From Lachnospiraceae bacterium (GTDB lineage: Bacteria > Bacillota > Clostridia > Lachnospirales > Lachnospiraceae), in the NCBI GenBank assembly GCA_015056915.1, contig SVFK01000001.1:219219-283218 (forward strand): a stretch of DNA of 64,000 bases, in the 5' to 3' direction. Positions 45,284-55,671 of the stretch are shown here, piece after piece. The first letter of the stretch is position 1. Every line of letters starts with the position of its first letter. A program made the translations under genes and the position numbers. Under the pieces are notes generated by a model. That model saw only the letters and a list, made by a program, of their open reading frames with translations. It did not search any database and had not been told where the DNA came from.

Positions 45284-46024
45284 TTACAGCTGTCGTTGTC
45301 TTACGATTTCATATGCCAGCACGCCTGCTGCCACAGAAGCATTCAAAGAATCAATATCGCCCTTCATGGGGATAGCTGCTATCATATCGCATTTTTCCTT
45401 TACCAGACGACCAACACCCTCACCCTCGTTACCGATTACCAGTCCGATAGGTCCCTTCAGGTCCAGCTTGTACATGGTAGTACCGCCCATATCGGCACAT
45501 ACAAACCACAAGCCTTCCTTTTTAAGACTTTCAATAGTCTGGGACAGGTTGGTCACCTTTGCCACAGGCGTATAATTCAAGGCACCTGCAGAGGTACGTG
45601 CTACCGTTGCGGTAAGTCCCGCCGCACGATTTTTGGGAATAATAACCCCATGGGCTCCCGCCAGATTGGCAGTTCGGATAATCGCTCCCAGATTGTGCGG
45701 ATCCTCGATATTGTCAAGCAGGAAAATAAAAGGAGGCTCTCCCTTATCCCTTGCTGCCTGCAAAATATCCTCCACCTCAGCATATTCATAGGCTGCCGCA
45801 TAGGCGATAACACCCTGATGCTTGCCGGTCTCCGACATCTGGTCCAGACGCTCCTTCGTCACAAATTTGACTAAGGTATCATGCTTCTTTGCCTCACGCT
45901 TGATCGTCATAATCGGGCCATCCTGACATCCGTCCAAAATAAATATTTTATCAATGGGCTTTCCTGCGCGGTATGCTTCAATTACAGCGTTTCTGCCCTC
46001 TATGGTAAATTCCTGATATCCCAT
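45284..46024 (-). CDS. rlmB: 23S rRNA (guanosine-2'-O-)-methyltransferase RlmB
   Basis: 246-aa SPOUT methyltransferase modifying a guanosine in the peptidyl-transferase region of 23S rRNA. The N-terminal substrate-binding domain (IEGRNAVIEAYRAGKPIDKI) precedes the SPOUT knot motifs LDNIEDPHNLGAIIRTANLAGAHGVIIPKN (about residue 105), IGNEGEGVGRLVKEKCD (about 195) and IPMKGDIDSLNASVAAGV (about 215). Within the cysS-mrnC-rlmB-sigH run. Confidence 0.96.
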   Translation of the reverse strand: MGYQEFTIEGRNAVIEAYRAGKPIDKIFILDGCQDGPIMTIKREAKKHDTLVKFVTKERLDQMSETGKHQGVIAYAAAYEYAEVEDILQAARDKGEPPFIFLLDNIEDPHNLGAIIRTANLAGAHGVIIPKNRAAGLTATVARTSAGALNYTPVAKVTNLSQTIESLKKEGLWFVCADMGGTTMYKLDLKGPIGLVIGNEGEGVGRLVKEKCDMIAAIPMKGDIDSLNASVAAGVLAYEIVRQRQL

Positions 46025-46081
46025 GCTTTTTACCTTTCCGTTATAATTGTTTCACTTGCTACCGTCCTATCCGGTAGCACC

Positions 46082-46522
46082 TTAGATCGTAAGTCCTGCC
46101 TTTTCAATGCCACGCTTAACAAGATATAGTACTCTGTCCGTCTGCTCCGTCAGATACAAAAAACCGATAAGTGCTTCAAAGCCTGTCGCCTTGCGGTAAT
46201 CTCCAATGCTTGCATTTTTGGCTGAGGTATAGGCCTTGGCGTTACGCCCCCGTTTAAACACTGCCATTTCCTCTTCCGTCAATTCCTCCTGCAAGGCCAT
46301 AATCATCTGCGCCTGTGCTTCTGCCTTCACGTAGCGGGTTGTCCGCTTATGCAGGTCGTTGGCAGCACGGTTACCCCGCTCTACCACTACACTGCGGATA
46401 ATCAAATCATAAATTGCATCACCGATGTACGCAAGAGTAAGTGGGGAATAGCTCCTCACATCCTGCTCCTTACATGCAAATACAGTTTTTATCTGCCCTA
46501 ACAAACTTACGCTCTCTTCCAT
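46082..46522 (-). CDS. mrnC: Mini-ribonuclease 3
   Basis: 146-aa RNase III-type nuclease without a dsRNA-binding domain, which matures 23S rRNA in Firmicutes. The catalytic motif is seen as TLAYIGDAIYDLIIR (about residue 28), and KNASIGDYRKATGFEALIGFLYL (about 102) carries the second acidic pair. It overlaps the end of cysS by 16 nt, indicating coupled translation. Confidence 0.95.
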   Translation of the reverse strand: MEESVSLLGQIKTVFACKEQDVRSYSPLTLAYIGDAIYDLIIRSVVVERGNRAANDLHKRTTRYVKAEAQAQMIMALQEELTEEEMAVFKRGRNAKAYTSAKNASIGDYRKATGFEALIGFLYLTEQTDRVLYLVKRGIEKAGLTI

Positions 46523-47922
46523 TTAACACCCTCACGTGTATCTTCCAGTACGATACCCTTTGCCAACAGTTCATCGCGGATTTCATCAGCCCTTGCAAAA
46601 TTCTTTTCCTTTCTTGCCGCCTGGCGTTCCGCAATCAATGCCTCAATATCTGCATCCAGCATTTCTTCCTTCTTATCTACAATCAGACCACAGATATCGG
46701 ACAGTGTTACCACCTTCTCCTTCAACGCGTCTGCGAAGGCTTTACTGCTTCCTTCCCCTGCATTGGTATTTACGAATTTAACAAGTTCAAAAATAGCAGA
46801 CAGTGCATCGGCGGTATTAAAATCATCCTCCATTGCTTCGTCAAATTTCGCTTCAAAGGTCTTTGCCTCCTCCAAAAGCTGACTCTCCTGCGCATTCACT
46901 TCCTGACTCTTGGCGTTGTCGCTTAAGTATTTCAGATTGTCCACGCTGGTAACGATTCTCTCATAACCGTTCTTGGCAGCCTCCATCAAATCCGCACTAA
47001 AATTCAGCGGACTTCTGTAGTGAGCAGACAGCATGAAGAAACGAAGCACCTGCAAGTCATATTTCTCACTGATATCTCTTACCGTAAAGAAATTGCCTGC
47101 TGACTTAGACATCTTCTTATTATCAATATTTAAGAATGCGTTGTGCATCCAGTATTTTGCAAAATTCTTGCCGTTGGCAGCCTCAGACTGGGCGATTTCA
47201 TTCTCATGATGGGGGAACACCAGATCTTCACCACCTGCATGAATATCAATTTCCTCACCTAAGTACTTTTTGCTCATAACAGAACACTCTATATGCCAGC
47301 CGGGACGACCGTCACACCAGGGAGACTCCCAATAAGGCTCTCCCTCCTTCTTGGGCTTCCAGAGTACGAAATCCAGTGCATCCTCCTTCTGGTCCTCACC
47401 TGACACCAGTAACGAACGGTTTCCACCCTGCAAATCATCCAGATTCTTATGAGAAAGCTTACCATACTCCTTAAAGCTTCTGGTGCGGAAATATACCGTG
47501 CCGTCTGCCGCAGGATATGCATGACCTTTATCAATCAGTGTCTGCACCATATCCAACATACCGCAGATTTCCTCCGTAGCCTTGGGATGTGTAGTGGCAG
47601 GCTTTACATTCATAGCTGCCATATCCTTCTTACACTCCTCAATATATCTCTCAGAAATCACGGAAGCATCCACGCCCTCTTCAATTGCTTTTTTAATAAT
47701 TTTATCATCCACGTCCGTAAAGTTTGAAACGTAGTTTACCTCATAGCCCTTATACTCCATATATCTGCGCACGGTATCAAATACAATCATAGGACGAGCA
47801 TTACCGATATGAATCAAGTTGTACACGGTAGGTCCGCAGACATACATCTTTACCTTTCCCGGCTCTAAGGGTACAAACTCTTCCTTTTTCTTGGTCAATG
47901 TGTTGTAAATTTGCATACTCAT
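46507..47922 (-). CDS. cysS: Cysteinyl-tRNA synthetase
   Basis: 471-aa class I synthetase. Zinc-binding Cys at [10 protein letters not shown] (about residue 28), HIGH motif as HIGNARP (about 38), the second zinc site [10 protein letters not shown] with [15 protein letters not shown] (about 225), and KMSKSAGN (about 268) are intact. The start overlaps the cysE stop (ATGA), so expression is coupled to cysE and both are under the T-box. Confidence 0.98.
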   Translation of the reverse strand: MSMQIYNTLTKKKEEFVPLEPGKVKMYVCGPTVYNLIHIGNARPMIVFDTVRRYMEYKGYEVNYVSNFTDVDDKIIKKAIEEGVDASVISERYIEECKKDMAAMNVKPATTHPKATEEICGMLDMVQTLIDKGHAYPAADGTVYFRTRSFKEYGKLSHKNLDDLQGGNRSLLVSGEDQKEDALDFVLWKPKKEGEPYWESPWCDGRPGWHIECSVMSKKYLGEEIDIHAGGEDLVFPHHENEIAQSEAANGKNFAKYWMHNAFLNIDNKKMSKSAGNFFTVRDISEKYDLQVLRFFMLSAHYRSPLNFSADLMEAAKNGYERIVTSVDNLKYLSDNAKSQEVNAQESQLLEEAKTFEAKFDEAMEDDFNTADALSAIFELVKFVNTNAGEGSSKAFADALKEKVVTLSDICGLIVDKKEEMLDADIEALIAERQAARKEKNFARADEIRDELLAKGIVLEDTREGVKWKRA

Positions 47923-48593
47923 CTTTTTTCTCCATTTCTAAGCTGTTTCATGTCAGCTTCCAATTCTAACAAACGATTAATCAACTCCGCATTAGCCTTC
48001 TGCAGGTTGGCAATATCCTCCCTTACAGGATCTGGTAAATCTGTCTGGTTCATGGTTTCCTGTGGCAGCGCTGTATTCTGTCTCTTCACTACCCGTCCCG
48101 GCACACCTACTACCGTAGAACCGGGAGGTACCTCATGAAGCACCACGCTTCCCGCACCGATTTTAGAGTTATCACCAATGGTAAAAGAGCCCAATACCTT
48201 GGCGCCGGCACTAATCATTACATTATTGCCTATGGTTGGATGGCGCTTACCATGCTCCTTGCCTGTTCCGCCTAAGGTAACACCCTGATATAACGTAACA
48301 TTGTCACCGATAATGGTGGTCTCACCAATGATAACACCGTTTCCATGATCTATAAAAAAGCCTTTCCCAATCCGGGCACCGGGGTGAATCTCAATCCCTG
48401 TCTTGCGTGCTCCCCGCTGGGAAATATAACGCGCCCAGAAATAATGCCCCTTGCAATACAGCTTGTGTGCCAGTCGGTAATGCAGCATTGCCTTAAAGCT
48501 GGGATACAGAAGCACCTCCATATTGGAATGTATGGCCGGGTCCCGCTCACGGATAACCCTGATCTCCTCTCGCAAATTTTTCAAAAAGCCCAT
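47919..48593 (-). CDS. cysE: Serine O-acetyltransferase
   Basis: 224-aa enzyme making O-acetylserine, the first step of cysteine synthesis. An N-terminal helical domain is followed by the left-handed beta-helix with [21 protein letters not shown] and the [15 protein letters not shown] loop. A C-terminal coiled extension (about residues 190-224) is present. The start at 48593 follows AGGAGAG; the ORF track start is 16 codons too early. It is controlled by the upstream Cys T-box together with cysS. Confidence 0.96.
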   Translation of the reverse strand: MGFLKNLREEIRVIRERDPAIHSNMEVLLYPSFKAMLHYRLAHKLYCKGHYFWARYISQRGARKTGIEIHPGARIGKGFFIDHGNGVIIGETTIIGDNVTLYQGVTLGGTGKEHGKRHPTIGNNVMISAGAKVLGSFTIGDNSKIGAGSVVLHEVPPGSTVVGVPGRVVKRQNTALPQETMNQTDLPDPVREDIANLQKANAELINRLLELEADMKQLRNGEKR

Positions 48594-48681
48594 ATTCTCT
48601 CCTATCCTTCTCAACGGTCTTTTTCCCGTATTCTGCTTCATCGCTTCGGGTGCACATCCTCACGAAGCGTTATTACCATAT

Positions 48682-48940
48682 AAAAAACGGATAAATCCAT
48701 CCTTAGAGACGAATTTATCCGCGGTTCCACTCTACTTAAAGACCTAGCGGTCTTTCTCTTAATACGTTTAACGCACGCCCACGTATCCGGATACTTGCCA
48801 CACAGATACCTTTCCCCGAATCAGCTCACGGATGCACTTCCTTTCTCCCTGTGCCGAAGCCGCTTTCAGCCTGTTGACAGCTTCTCTCTGATGCCTTCAG
48901 AAAAAGTACTCTTTCCGCTCATTGCCTTTTATCTATCTAT
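48682..48940 (-). promoter_or_regulatory. T-box riboswitch, cysteine type
   Basis: Leader of cysE-cysS. It contains the T-box sequence AGAGTGGAACCGCG (48720-48733, minus strand), a terminator stem GGATAAAT / ATTTATCC (48689-48720) followed by six U, and upstream Stem I elements. The specifier codon is most likely TGC at 48834-48836 in GAAGTGCATCC, followed by A, matching tRNA-Cys(GCA) and the operon content. Uncharged tRNA-Cys would stabilise the antiterminator. Confidence 0.92.
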
Positions 48941-48945
48941 TTATC

Positions 48946-48974
48946 AGAATATGCAAAAACAAAGGTTTTGTCAA
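48946..48974 (-). promoter_or_regulatory. Promoter of the T-box-cysE-cysS operon
   Basis: Minus strand TTGACA, 17-nt spacer, TATTCT, just after ispF ends. Confidence 0.75.
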
Positions 48975-48996
48975 CTTGTTTTTGTGGTTTCCTTTA

Positions 48997-49539
48997 TTAT
49001 GCATTCTGCTTCTGACAGCCGCCACAGCCCTCACAACCGTTCTGTATAGGCATTGCCGCCAAATCAAAGGGACTTGTCAGAATACAGATTGCCTGAGAAG
49101 AAATACCTTCACCCACACCGGTAAAGCCCAATCCCTCCTCAGTCGTTGCCTTCACATTAACCTGAGAAATGTCTATTTTCAACGCGTTGGCAATATTTTC
49201 ACGCATCGTATCAATATGGGGACGCATCTTCGGTGCCTGTGCAATGATAGTGGCATCAATATTCTCAATCAAATAACTCTTTTCCGCAAGTAAATCTCCA
49301 ACTCTTTCCAATAGAATAACAGAAGAAATTCCTTTATATGCCGGGTCGGTATCCGGAAAATGCTTCCCGATATCTCCCAAAGCAGCTGCGCCAAGTAACG
49401 CATCAGATATGGCATGTAACAGCACATCCGCATCCGAATGCCCTAATAAACCTTTTTCATAGGGAATCTTTACGCCGCCGATTATCAAATCTCTTCCTTC
49501 CACCAAACGGTGGACATCATAACCCATTCCGATTCTCAT
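48997..49539 (-). CDS. ispF: 2-C-methyl-D-erythritol 2,4-cyclodiphosphate synthase
   Basis: 180-aa MEP-pathway enzyme. The zinc ligands are in GYDVHRL (residues 7-13) and [26 protein letters not shown] (about 33), and the C-terminal [19 protein letters not shown] block is complete. Homologues end near residue 157-160; here a 20-residue tail ending [14 protein letters not shown] adds three closely spaced Cys. Whether the tail binds metal is unknown. GGAGGG precedes the ATG. It lies 44 nt after a membrane protein gene. Confidence 0.95.
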   Translation of the reverse strand: MRIGMGYDVHRLVEGRDLIIGGVKIPYEKGLLGHSDADVLLHAISDALLGAAALGDIGKHFPDTDPAYKGISSVILLERVGDLLAEKSYLIENIDATIIAQAPKMRPHIDTMRENIANALKIDISQVNVKATTEEGLGFTGVGEGISSQAICILTSPFDLAAMPIQNGCEGCGGCQKQNA

Positions 49540-49583
49540 ATTACCCTCCGTTCCAAAATACCTAGGCTTGCTTTTGACTGCAT

Positions 49584-51188
49584 CTATCTGACGTCTGCAT
49601 AACTCATAAGTGTCGCTACACCCTCATAAAGCAGTACCACGTAGCTACCGTCCTCATAGACTCTTTCTCCGCTTACCACAGCCTCTGCCTGCGCATATTC
49701 TGCGATTTCCTCTGCAGTCAACAGCAGGAACACCTCACCGGTATGATAATCCTCCTCATAATATTTCATAGGCGAGGACCATTTGAAATACTCCAGATAC
49801 TGCGGGTCACCGATATTACCGATTTCTACCTCTCCATTGGTGAGCTCTGTAATAATATTCCCATTTGTAAAAGTAGCAAATCCAAAATCATAATTATTTT
49901 CCTGCAAAAATGCTGCCACCTGACGTTTGTCCTCATTCTTATCCGCAGTAACAAAGGAAAGTACTGTCTTGGCAGTACTAAGCATCAGACAAAGCGCAAG
50001 AAGCACCGCCACCGCCACCTTATCAAAGGGAAGCTTCTCTTCTTCCAGATAAAAGGCTATTACCGGTAATGCAAATATCAGAATGGTAATATAATATCGC
50101 GGCACCATGGTACTGGTAGTAAAGGTAAACACAAACAGATTCAACCAGAATGCCACCGCCAGGAACAATGCTACAAAATAACGTTCTCCGCTAAAACGCT
50201 TCAATCCCTTTACCGTACAATATACCAGTACTCCGAACAACACAAAGGCAATCATACTGATGATTCCCCGCAGGGATAAAAAGCCCTTGTCGGGAATATA
50301 TCCAAAAAGCATTAACAGACAGCCTATGGCATTCTGCAGTCTGTCAAACAATTCACCTTGATATATGGCAATAAAGTTAGTAGCATCATAGGTTTGGAAT
50401 ACATACTGATGGCTTACCCATACCACATTTATCCCATAACCTGCCACACTTCCTACTGCACCCAGAATACTATATTTGAAATAAGCAGCCGGCGGCGTGG
50501 AGAAAATTTCTTTAAAGTATATCCTGTTCATTTCCTTGCGAAAGCTCTGAAAAGCTCCCGTCTTTAACAGACTAAAAAATGCTGTCAGCACTAATGGACA
50601 CTGGAGCGCCAAGAGGTAGCGCACACCGGACACACCGCAAATCACTGCAAGCACGATATAACATGCAAGCAACAGGCCTTTCTGCCAAATCTTATACTCT
50701 GCTTTCCCTGACAGGCGCAGGAACATGCCGAAGAACAGAAATACAATAATCACATGGGACATATAGGTATTGCCCATCTGCATATGAGTCATCATGGTCT
50801 CGGAAAAGGGCAATAATAAAATGCATGCTGTCAATGCGGTCAGACTGCCGGATACCTTGAAGGGCTTCATAAAATAGAAATAGGAAGCCAGCATTAATCC
50901 GTAAAATACAATATTGGTAATGGTACGAATCACATGCCAATCGCTCAAAATATGAAACAACGGCCCCATAACCAGCTGTGTGTAAAGGAATCGGAATTCC
51001 GTGGAGTAATACCATTCAGGCGTTGCAAACACATGTCCCGTCTCCGCAAGAATCCGGGAAAATATCATCTCAGCCGCCATATCGGAATCCAACCAGTGAT
51101 CCTGATAGAATATATTCAAAAAAACTAGCATCAGAAAAAGCAACCCCAGCAATATATATGGTCCGAATTTTACGATTTTTGCCTTCAT
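49584..51188 (-). CDS. Polytopic membrane protein, possible glycosyltransferase
   Basis: 534 aa with about eleven hydrophobic helices and a C-terminal extracellular domain of about 110 residues. The first loop after helix 1 holds [20 protein letters not shown], where paired acidic residues resemble those of GT-C fold enzymes that use lipid-linked sugars. That is the only hint of function. The start at 51188 follows GGAGG; the ORF track uses a GTG two codons earlier. It is placed ahead of ispF in the same direction. Confidence 0.65.
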   Translation of the reverse strand: MKAKIVKFGPYILLGLLFLMLVFLNIFYQDHWLDSDMAAEMIFSRILAETGHVFATPEWYYSTEFRFLYTQLVMGPLFHILSDWHVIRTITNIVFYGLMLASYFYFMKPFKVSGSLTALTACILLLPFSETMMTHMQMGNTYMSHVIIVFLFFGMFLRLSGKAEYKIWQKGLLLACYIVLAVICGVSGVRYLLALQCPLVLTAFFSLLKTGAFQSFRKEMNRIYFKEIFSTPPAAYFKYSILGAVGSVAGYGINVVWVSHQYVFQTYDATNFIAIYQGELFDRLQNAIGCLLMLFGYIPDKGFLSLRGIISMIAFVLFGVLVYCTVKGLKRFSGERYFVALFLAVAFWLNLFVFTFTTSTMVPRYYITILIFALPVIAFYLEEEKLPFDKVAVAVLLALCLMLSTAKTVLSFVTADKNEDKRQVAAFLQENNYDFGFATFTNGNIITELTNGEVEIGNIGDPQYLEYFKWSSPMKYYEEDYHTGEVFLLLTAEEIAEYAQAEAVVSGERVYEDGSYVVLLYEGVATLMSYADVR

Positions 51189-51281
51189 GTACACCCTCCA
51201 ACCTTGTCCGTACTACATGTGATATGATGCCGAAGAAACTCCCCATCTCAACCTCATGACATTATTGTACTCTATCTTGGT

Positions 51282-52781
51282 CTATTTTACAAAAGAATTT
51301 ATTTTTCGTCTTCTGTCACCACTGCGGTTATCTCTTCCACCGTTACGCTCTCTTCTGCCATTGCTGTATCTGTCTCCGCCTCGTCTGTCTCCGCCTCGCC
51401 TGTTTTCACCGTGTCTGTCTCTGCGCTCGTAACGACCACCTCTGTTATCACTACGAACTGCGCGACGGGGCGAGTAATCATCCGCTGCGATTTCTTCGCT
51501 CTTATCACCTACCTGATATTTCAGCATCGCCGCTGCAAGCTCCAAGGCATCGCAGCCTTCAGCATCTATTTTACGCTGCAAAAATTGCTTCATTAATTCC
51601 ATATCCTCATGGGTATGCATTTCCCATGCCTGATTCAGGTACTTATCTGCTTTAGCCTTCAATACCTTGGCTGCTCCCGGGAATTTCTTTTCCTCCACAG
51701 TAGTACGGCAGATTTTCTCTATTTCACGAATCTTAAAAACCTCACGACCGCTTACAAAGGTAAAGGAGCGACCCGTTCTTCCTGCACGTCCCGTTCTTCC
51801 GATACGATGCACATAATATTCAATATCCTGTGGAATATCATAATTGATTACTGCCTCCACATCATCCACGTCAATTCCTCTGGCTGCAACATCCGTGGCA
51901 ATAAGAATACTGGTACTGCCGTTACGAAAACGATTCATTGCCGTATCCCTCTGTGCCTGAGACATATCGCCATGGAGCCCTTCTGCCTGATAACCATGAA
52001 GCTTCAAGACCTCTGCCACCTCATCCACCTTTTTCTTGGTGTTACAGAAAATCAAACACAGCTTGGGCTGATAGTATTCCAACAAACGGATGCATGCAGC
52101 ATCCTTATCCTGACTTTTGACACGGTAATATTTCTGGGAGACCAGCGGAATGGTAAGCTCCTTTGCTGCCACCTGAATCATTTTGGCATCCTTCTGAAAT
52201 CTATGGGTAATCTCCAAAATAGGCTTGGGCATGGTTGCTGAAAAGAGCGCCGTCTGATGTTCACCGGGAATCTGTCCCAGAATCAGCTCCATATCCTCTC
52301 GAAAGCCCATGTTCAGCATCTCATCTGCCTCGTCTAACACCACCATATTCACGTGCTCGAGCTTAATCGTATGGCGGCGCATGTGATCCATCACGCGTCC
52401 GGGCGTACCCACTATAATCTGTACCCCTCTGAGGGCACTAATCTGTCTCCCGATTTCCTGACCTCCGTAAATCGGCAACACCTTAATTCCGTGCATGTAT
52501 TTTGCCAGCTTACGCAACTCCTCAGCGGCCTGAATGGCAAGTTCTCTGGTAGGACACAAAATGACAGTCTGCAGCTTGCGAAGCTCCGGATTCACCTTCT
52601 GAATCACCGGAATACCGAAGGCCGCCGTCTTGCCGGTTCCCGTCTGAGCCTGCCCGATAATATCCATTCCTTCCAAAAGATAAGGTATGGCCTGCTCCTG
52701 AATAGGAGACAACTTTTCAAATCCCATATCTTTGATTGCCCTTACAATTCTCTCATCTAACAAAGGTAATATATTTTCCAT
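51282..52781 (-). CDS. DEAD-box RNA helicase
   Basis: 499-aa helicase of the CshA/DeaD group that unwinds structured RNA in ribosome assembly and mRNA decay. The motifs are in order: Q motif SPIQEQAIPYL, AQTGTGKT (about residue 42), PTRELA, TPGRVMD, DEAD (about 150), SAT, and HRIGRTGRAGRTG (about 325). The tail after about 430 is rich in Arg, Gly and Asp (RGG-like repeats) and probably binds RNA. Its mRNA leader carries an apparent transcription attenuator. GAGGAAG precedes the ATG. Confidence 0.95.
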   Translation of the reverse strand: MENILPLLDERIVRAIKDMGFEKLSPIQEQAIPYLLEGMDIIGQAQTGTGKTAAFGIPVIQKVNPELRKLQTVILCPTRELAIQAAEELRKLAKYMHGIKVLPIYGGQEIGRQISALRGVQIIVGTPGRVMDHMRRHTIKLEHVNMVVLDEADEMLNMGFREDMELILGQIPGEHQTALFSATMPKPILEITHRFQKDAKMIQVAAKELTIPLVSQKYYRVKSQDKDAACIRLLEYYQPKLCLIFCNTKKKVDEVAEVLKLHGYQAEGLHGDMSQAQRDTAMNRFRNGSTSILIATDVAARGIDVDDVEAVINYDIPQDIEYYVHRIGRTGRAGRTGRSFTFVSGREVFKIREIEKICRTTVEEKKFPGAAKVLKAKADKYLNQAWEMHTHEDMELMKQFLQRKIDAEGCDALELAAAMLKYQVGDKSEEIAADDYSPRRAVRSDNRGGRYERRDRHGENRRGGDRRGGDRYSNGRRERNGGRDNRSGDRRRKINSFVK

Positions 52782-52796
52782 AATCTACTTCCTCAC

Positions 52797-52843
52797 AAAA
52801 AAGGAGAAATCATCAGCAAACGCGAATGATTTCTCCAATCATT
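52797..52843 (-). promoter_or_regulatory. Attenuator in the DEAD-box helicase leader
   Basis: An intrinsic terminator with 11-bp stem GGAGAAATCAT / ATGATTTCTCC and six U lies between the promoter and the start codon, only 15 nt from the ATG. An alternative hairpin AATGATT-GGAGA-AATCATT uses the 5' arm of that stem, so the two are mutually exclusive. The layout predicts readthrough control of the helicase gene. There is no known ligand motif. Confidence 0.65.
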
Positions 52844-52860
52844 TCTTTACATCATTGCAG

Positions 52861-52889
52861 AGTATACCATGCGAACAAAGGAAACACAA
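52861..52889 (-). promoter_or_regulatory. Promoter of the DEAD-box helicase gene
   Basis: Minus strand TTGTGT, 17-nt spacer, TATACT, giving a leader of about 70 nt that contains the attenuator. Confidence 0.65.
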
Positions 52890-52946
52890 GCATTTTCTGC
52901 ACACTGAAAAACTAAATCTTTTGTATTAAGGACCAACTTACATTCA

Positions 52947-52975
52947 TTGACAAATCATCCCCTACAGCGTAGTAT
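52947..52975 (+). promoter_or_regulatory. Promoter of the CPBP protease-ABC exporter operon
   Basis: TTGACA, 17-nt spacer, TAGTAT on the plus strand, 50 nt before the ATG. Confidence 0.5.
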
Positions 52976-53025
52976 GTGATATATACATAACTTTATTACA
53001 ATACTTTACTAAAACGGAGGTTATT

Positions 53026-53901
53026 ATGAAAAACTTTTGGAAAAACACAGGTTGGACTTTACTTTGCTTCCTGCCTGTATTAATCAGTATTCTTGTACAA
53101 TTACTGTTGGGCGTTATGCTGTCTGTCGTATTCACCATTGTCGGAATGATACAATTAGGCGCCTTTGACCCTACTGACGCAGCCATGTTTCAACAACTGA
53201 ATGAGTATGTTTTGGAGCAGGCAGCCAAATATTCCGGTGCCATGATTTTCGGATACCATATTATTGCCTTACTTGGCTTTGGCCTGTGGTATTATTTTGC
53301 CTGTGGCAGACCTAAAATTACTAACCCTATAAAGGCATTCCGCGGAACTGCCTTGCCAACCGTGATTATTTTTTCTTTTGGTCTGTGCCTGTTTGCCAAC
53401 GCCTTTGTCTTAATAGCACAATATGTTGCTCCCAATGCTATGGCAGCCTACATGGAATTAATGGAAGCCGCAGGAATGGGCGTGGATATCTTTGCCATTC
53501 TGGCAAGTGTCCTGCTTGCACCTATCGGCGAAGAAATCCTGTGCAGAGGTCTCACCTATTACTATGCCCAAAAAGCTGTGAGCCGCATGAACAACCGCCA
53601 TGTTGCTTTTTGGATAGCTAACAGCCTTCAGGCAATCGGCTTTGGCATTATGCACCTGAACCTGATTCAGGGCTTATATGCCTTTATTCTGGGTCTGGGA
53701 ATCGGTTGGCTGCGCGAGCGCTATAAGAGCCTGTATCCTGCCATGCTGGCACATTTTGTGGTGAATTTCTCTTCCACCTTTATCATGGGATATCTGTTAG
53801 CTCCCATACCGGAAAGCTTTCTTTCCGCGGTACTGCTGATGGTAGCTAGTATCACCGTTTGCGCAATTGGTGTGCTACTGAGCCGCAAAGGAGAAGTATA
53901 A
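53026..53901 (+). CDS. CPBP family intramembrane metalloprotease
   Basis: 291-aa membrane protein with about eight helices. The CPBP (CAAX protease/Abi) motifs are present: EEILCRG (about residue 168), FGIMHLNLIQGLYAFILGLGIGWLRERY (about 205) and HFVVNFSS (about 245). Family members process prenylated proteins in eukaryotes; many bacterial ones serve bacteriocin self-immunity or maturation. GGAGG precedes the ATG. Its stop is 2 nt before the ABC exporter start, suggesting a shared transcript and role. Confidence 0.88.
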   Translation: MKNFWKNTGWTLLCFLPVLISILVQLLLGVMLSVVFTIVGMIQLGAFDPTDAAMFQQLNEYVLEQAAKYSGAMIFGYHIIALLGFGLWYYFACGRPKITNPIKAFRGTALPTVIIFSFGLCLFANAFVLIAQYVAPNAMAAYMELMEAAGMGVDIFAILASVLLAPIGEEILCRGLTYYYAQKAVSRMNNRHVAFWIANSLQAIGFGIMHLNLIQGLYAFILGLGIGWLRERYKSLYPAMLAHFVVNFSSTFIMGYLLAPIPESFLSAVLLMVASITVCAIGVLLSRKGEV

Positions 53902-53903
53902 GC

Positions 53904-55634
53904 ATGAAAATGTTATGGAAGCTTACTAAGGAAGCTGCACGTTATAAGGGGCTTTATATTATAGCTATTCTATCTACTCTGGGCTTAACCATTGTCAATC
54001 TGACTGCCCCAAAGATTCTGTCCACTATGACAGGTGTTGTGGAAAAGGGTGTTGATGACACCTCGCTAGATACTATTATAGGCCTTGCCATAATATTGCT
54101 GATTCTTTATCTGCTTCGTATTTTGTTTCGATTTCTGAGCAATTATCTGGCACACAAGGCAGCCTGGTATCTGGTCGGTGACCTTAGAAGCAGAATGTAT
54201 GACAAGCTGCAAAGTCTTCATCTGGGCTTTTTTCACGATAAGCAGACCGGCGATTTGATGAGCCGTGTGGTGAACGATACCAGAGATTTTGAGCTTTTGT
54301 ATGCCCATATGATTCCGGAAATGATTACCAATATAGTAACCTTTCTGGGGGTATTGATTATACTGCTTACCATTAATTGGAAGCTGGCACTCATTACCTG
54401 CTGTCCTATTCCCCTTATTCTAGGCTCCGGGATAATCTTTGCCAAGGTCGTACGTCCCTTTTTTAAAGCTTCTCAGAAATGCATGGGCGAATTGAACGCA
54501 CAGCTGCAGGACAGCCTTTCCGGGCTTCATGAGATTCAGTCCTTTGGGCAGGAGGCGTATGAAGGCGAGCGTGTACGCACCAAGAATTTTGAGCAGGTAA
54601 GAGCAATGCTTCGCGCCCTCCGTGCCAGCGCCGTATTTCACCCCTGCGTGGAATTTCTCTCCTCCGCAGGTACGATACTGGTAGTATTTTTTGGCGGATA
54701 TCTGGCTTATAAGGGACAACTGTCCGTAGAGGATATTGTAGCCTTTGTGTTGTATCTGTCCCTGTTCTATGCTCCGGTTTCCGGGCTTGCCACTTTATTA
54801 GAAAATTTACAGCAATCTCTGGCAGGAGCAGAACGTGTAACTCTGATTCTGGATACCCCCGCAGCAATCCAGAATGCAGAAGGTGCTGTAGACATCGGAA
54901 AAGTAGAAGGCGCCGTTGCCTTTGAAAATGTAAGCTTCCACTACGACAACAAAATACCTGTGCTAAAGAATGTAACCTTTTCCTGTAAGCCCGGCATGAT
55001 GGTAGCTCTGGTGGGACCCACCGGTGTAGGCAAGACCACTACCACGCAGTTAATTTCCCGCTTCTATGATCCAACACTGGGAAATATACTGATTGACGGC
55101 AAAAACATCAAAGATATTACCTTGGAAAGCCTGCGCCGCAATATTTCTCCGGTACTGCAGGATACCTTCCTCTTTAACGGTACAATTGCGGAAAACATTG
55201 GTTATGCCAAACCGGACGCTACCAGACAGGAAATAGAAGAGGCGGCTAAAGCAGCTAATATTCATGAGGACATTATGAATATGCCGGAACAATATGAAAC
55301 CAAGGTCGGTGAGCGTGGTGTACGTCTGTCCGGCGGCCAGAAGCAGAGGGTTGCCATTGCAAGAGCGATTCTTCGTCAATCGCCTATTATCATTCTGGAC
55401 GAAGCCACTGCTTCCGTAGATGTGCAAACCGAGAAGCAGATACAGAAGGCCATCAAAAACCTCGCCGGTAAGCGCACCATTATCGCAATCGCACACCGCT
55501 TATCCACCATACGGGAGGCAGACATGATTCTCGTATTGCATGAAGGAGAGATTGTAGAAGGGGGAACACATGAAGAGCTGCTCGCCCAAAAGGGCTTTTA
55601 TTACAATATGCAGCTGGCACAGGAGACAGTGTAA
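53904..55634 (+). CDS. ABC exporter half-transporter (permease-ATPase fusion)
   Basis: 576-aa type IV ABC exporter with six membrane helices (about residues 15-305) and an ATPase domain: Walker A GPTGVGKTTT (about 372), Q loop at VLQDTFLFNG, signature LSGGQKQR (about 475), Walker B IIILDEATASVD and H-loop IAIAHRLST. The start at 53904 was chosen because the ORF track start lies within the protease gene. One half-transporter is present, so a homodimer is expected. The substrate is unknown (lipid, peptide or drug). Confidence 0.92.
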   Translation: MKMLWKLTKEAARYKGLYIIAILSTLGLTIVNLTAPKILSTMTGVVEKGVDDTSLDTIIGLAIILLILYLLRILFRFLSNYLAHKAAWYLVGDLRSRMYDKLQSLHLGFFHDKQTGDLMSRVVNDTRDFELLYAHMIPEMITNIVTFLGVLIILLTINWKLALITCCPIPLILGSGIIFAKVVRPFFKASQKCMGELNAQLQDSLSGLHEIQSFGQEAYEGERVRTKNFEQVRAMLRALRASAVFHPCVEFLSSAGTILVVFFGGYLAYKGQLSVEDIVAFVLYLSLFYAPVSGLATLLENLQQSLAGAERVTLILDTPAAIQNAEGAVDIGKVEGAVAFENVSFHYDNKIPVLKNVTFSCKPGMMVALVGPTGVGKTTTTQLISRFYDPTLGNILIDGKNIKDITLESLRRNISPVLQDTFLFNGTIAENIGYAKPDATRQEIEEAAKAANIHEDIMNMPEQYETKVGERGVRLSGGQKQRVAIARAILRQSPIIILDEATASVDVQTEKQIQKAIKNLAGKRTIIAIAHRLSTIREADMILVLHEGEIVEGGTHEELLAQKGFYYNMQLAQETV

Positions 55635-55671
55635 TAGACCTGACACTTTACTTATTCCAATGAGGACTCAC

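Noticed and set aside
51609-52241. 210-aa plus-strand ORF opposite the helicase
   Set aside because: Antisense to conserved helicase motifs, without a start site or family resemblance.
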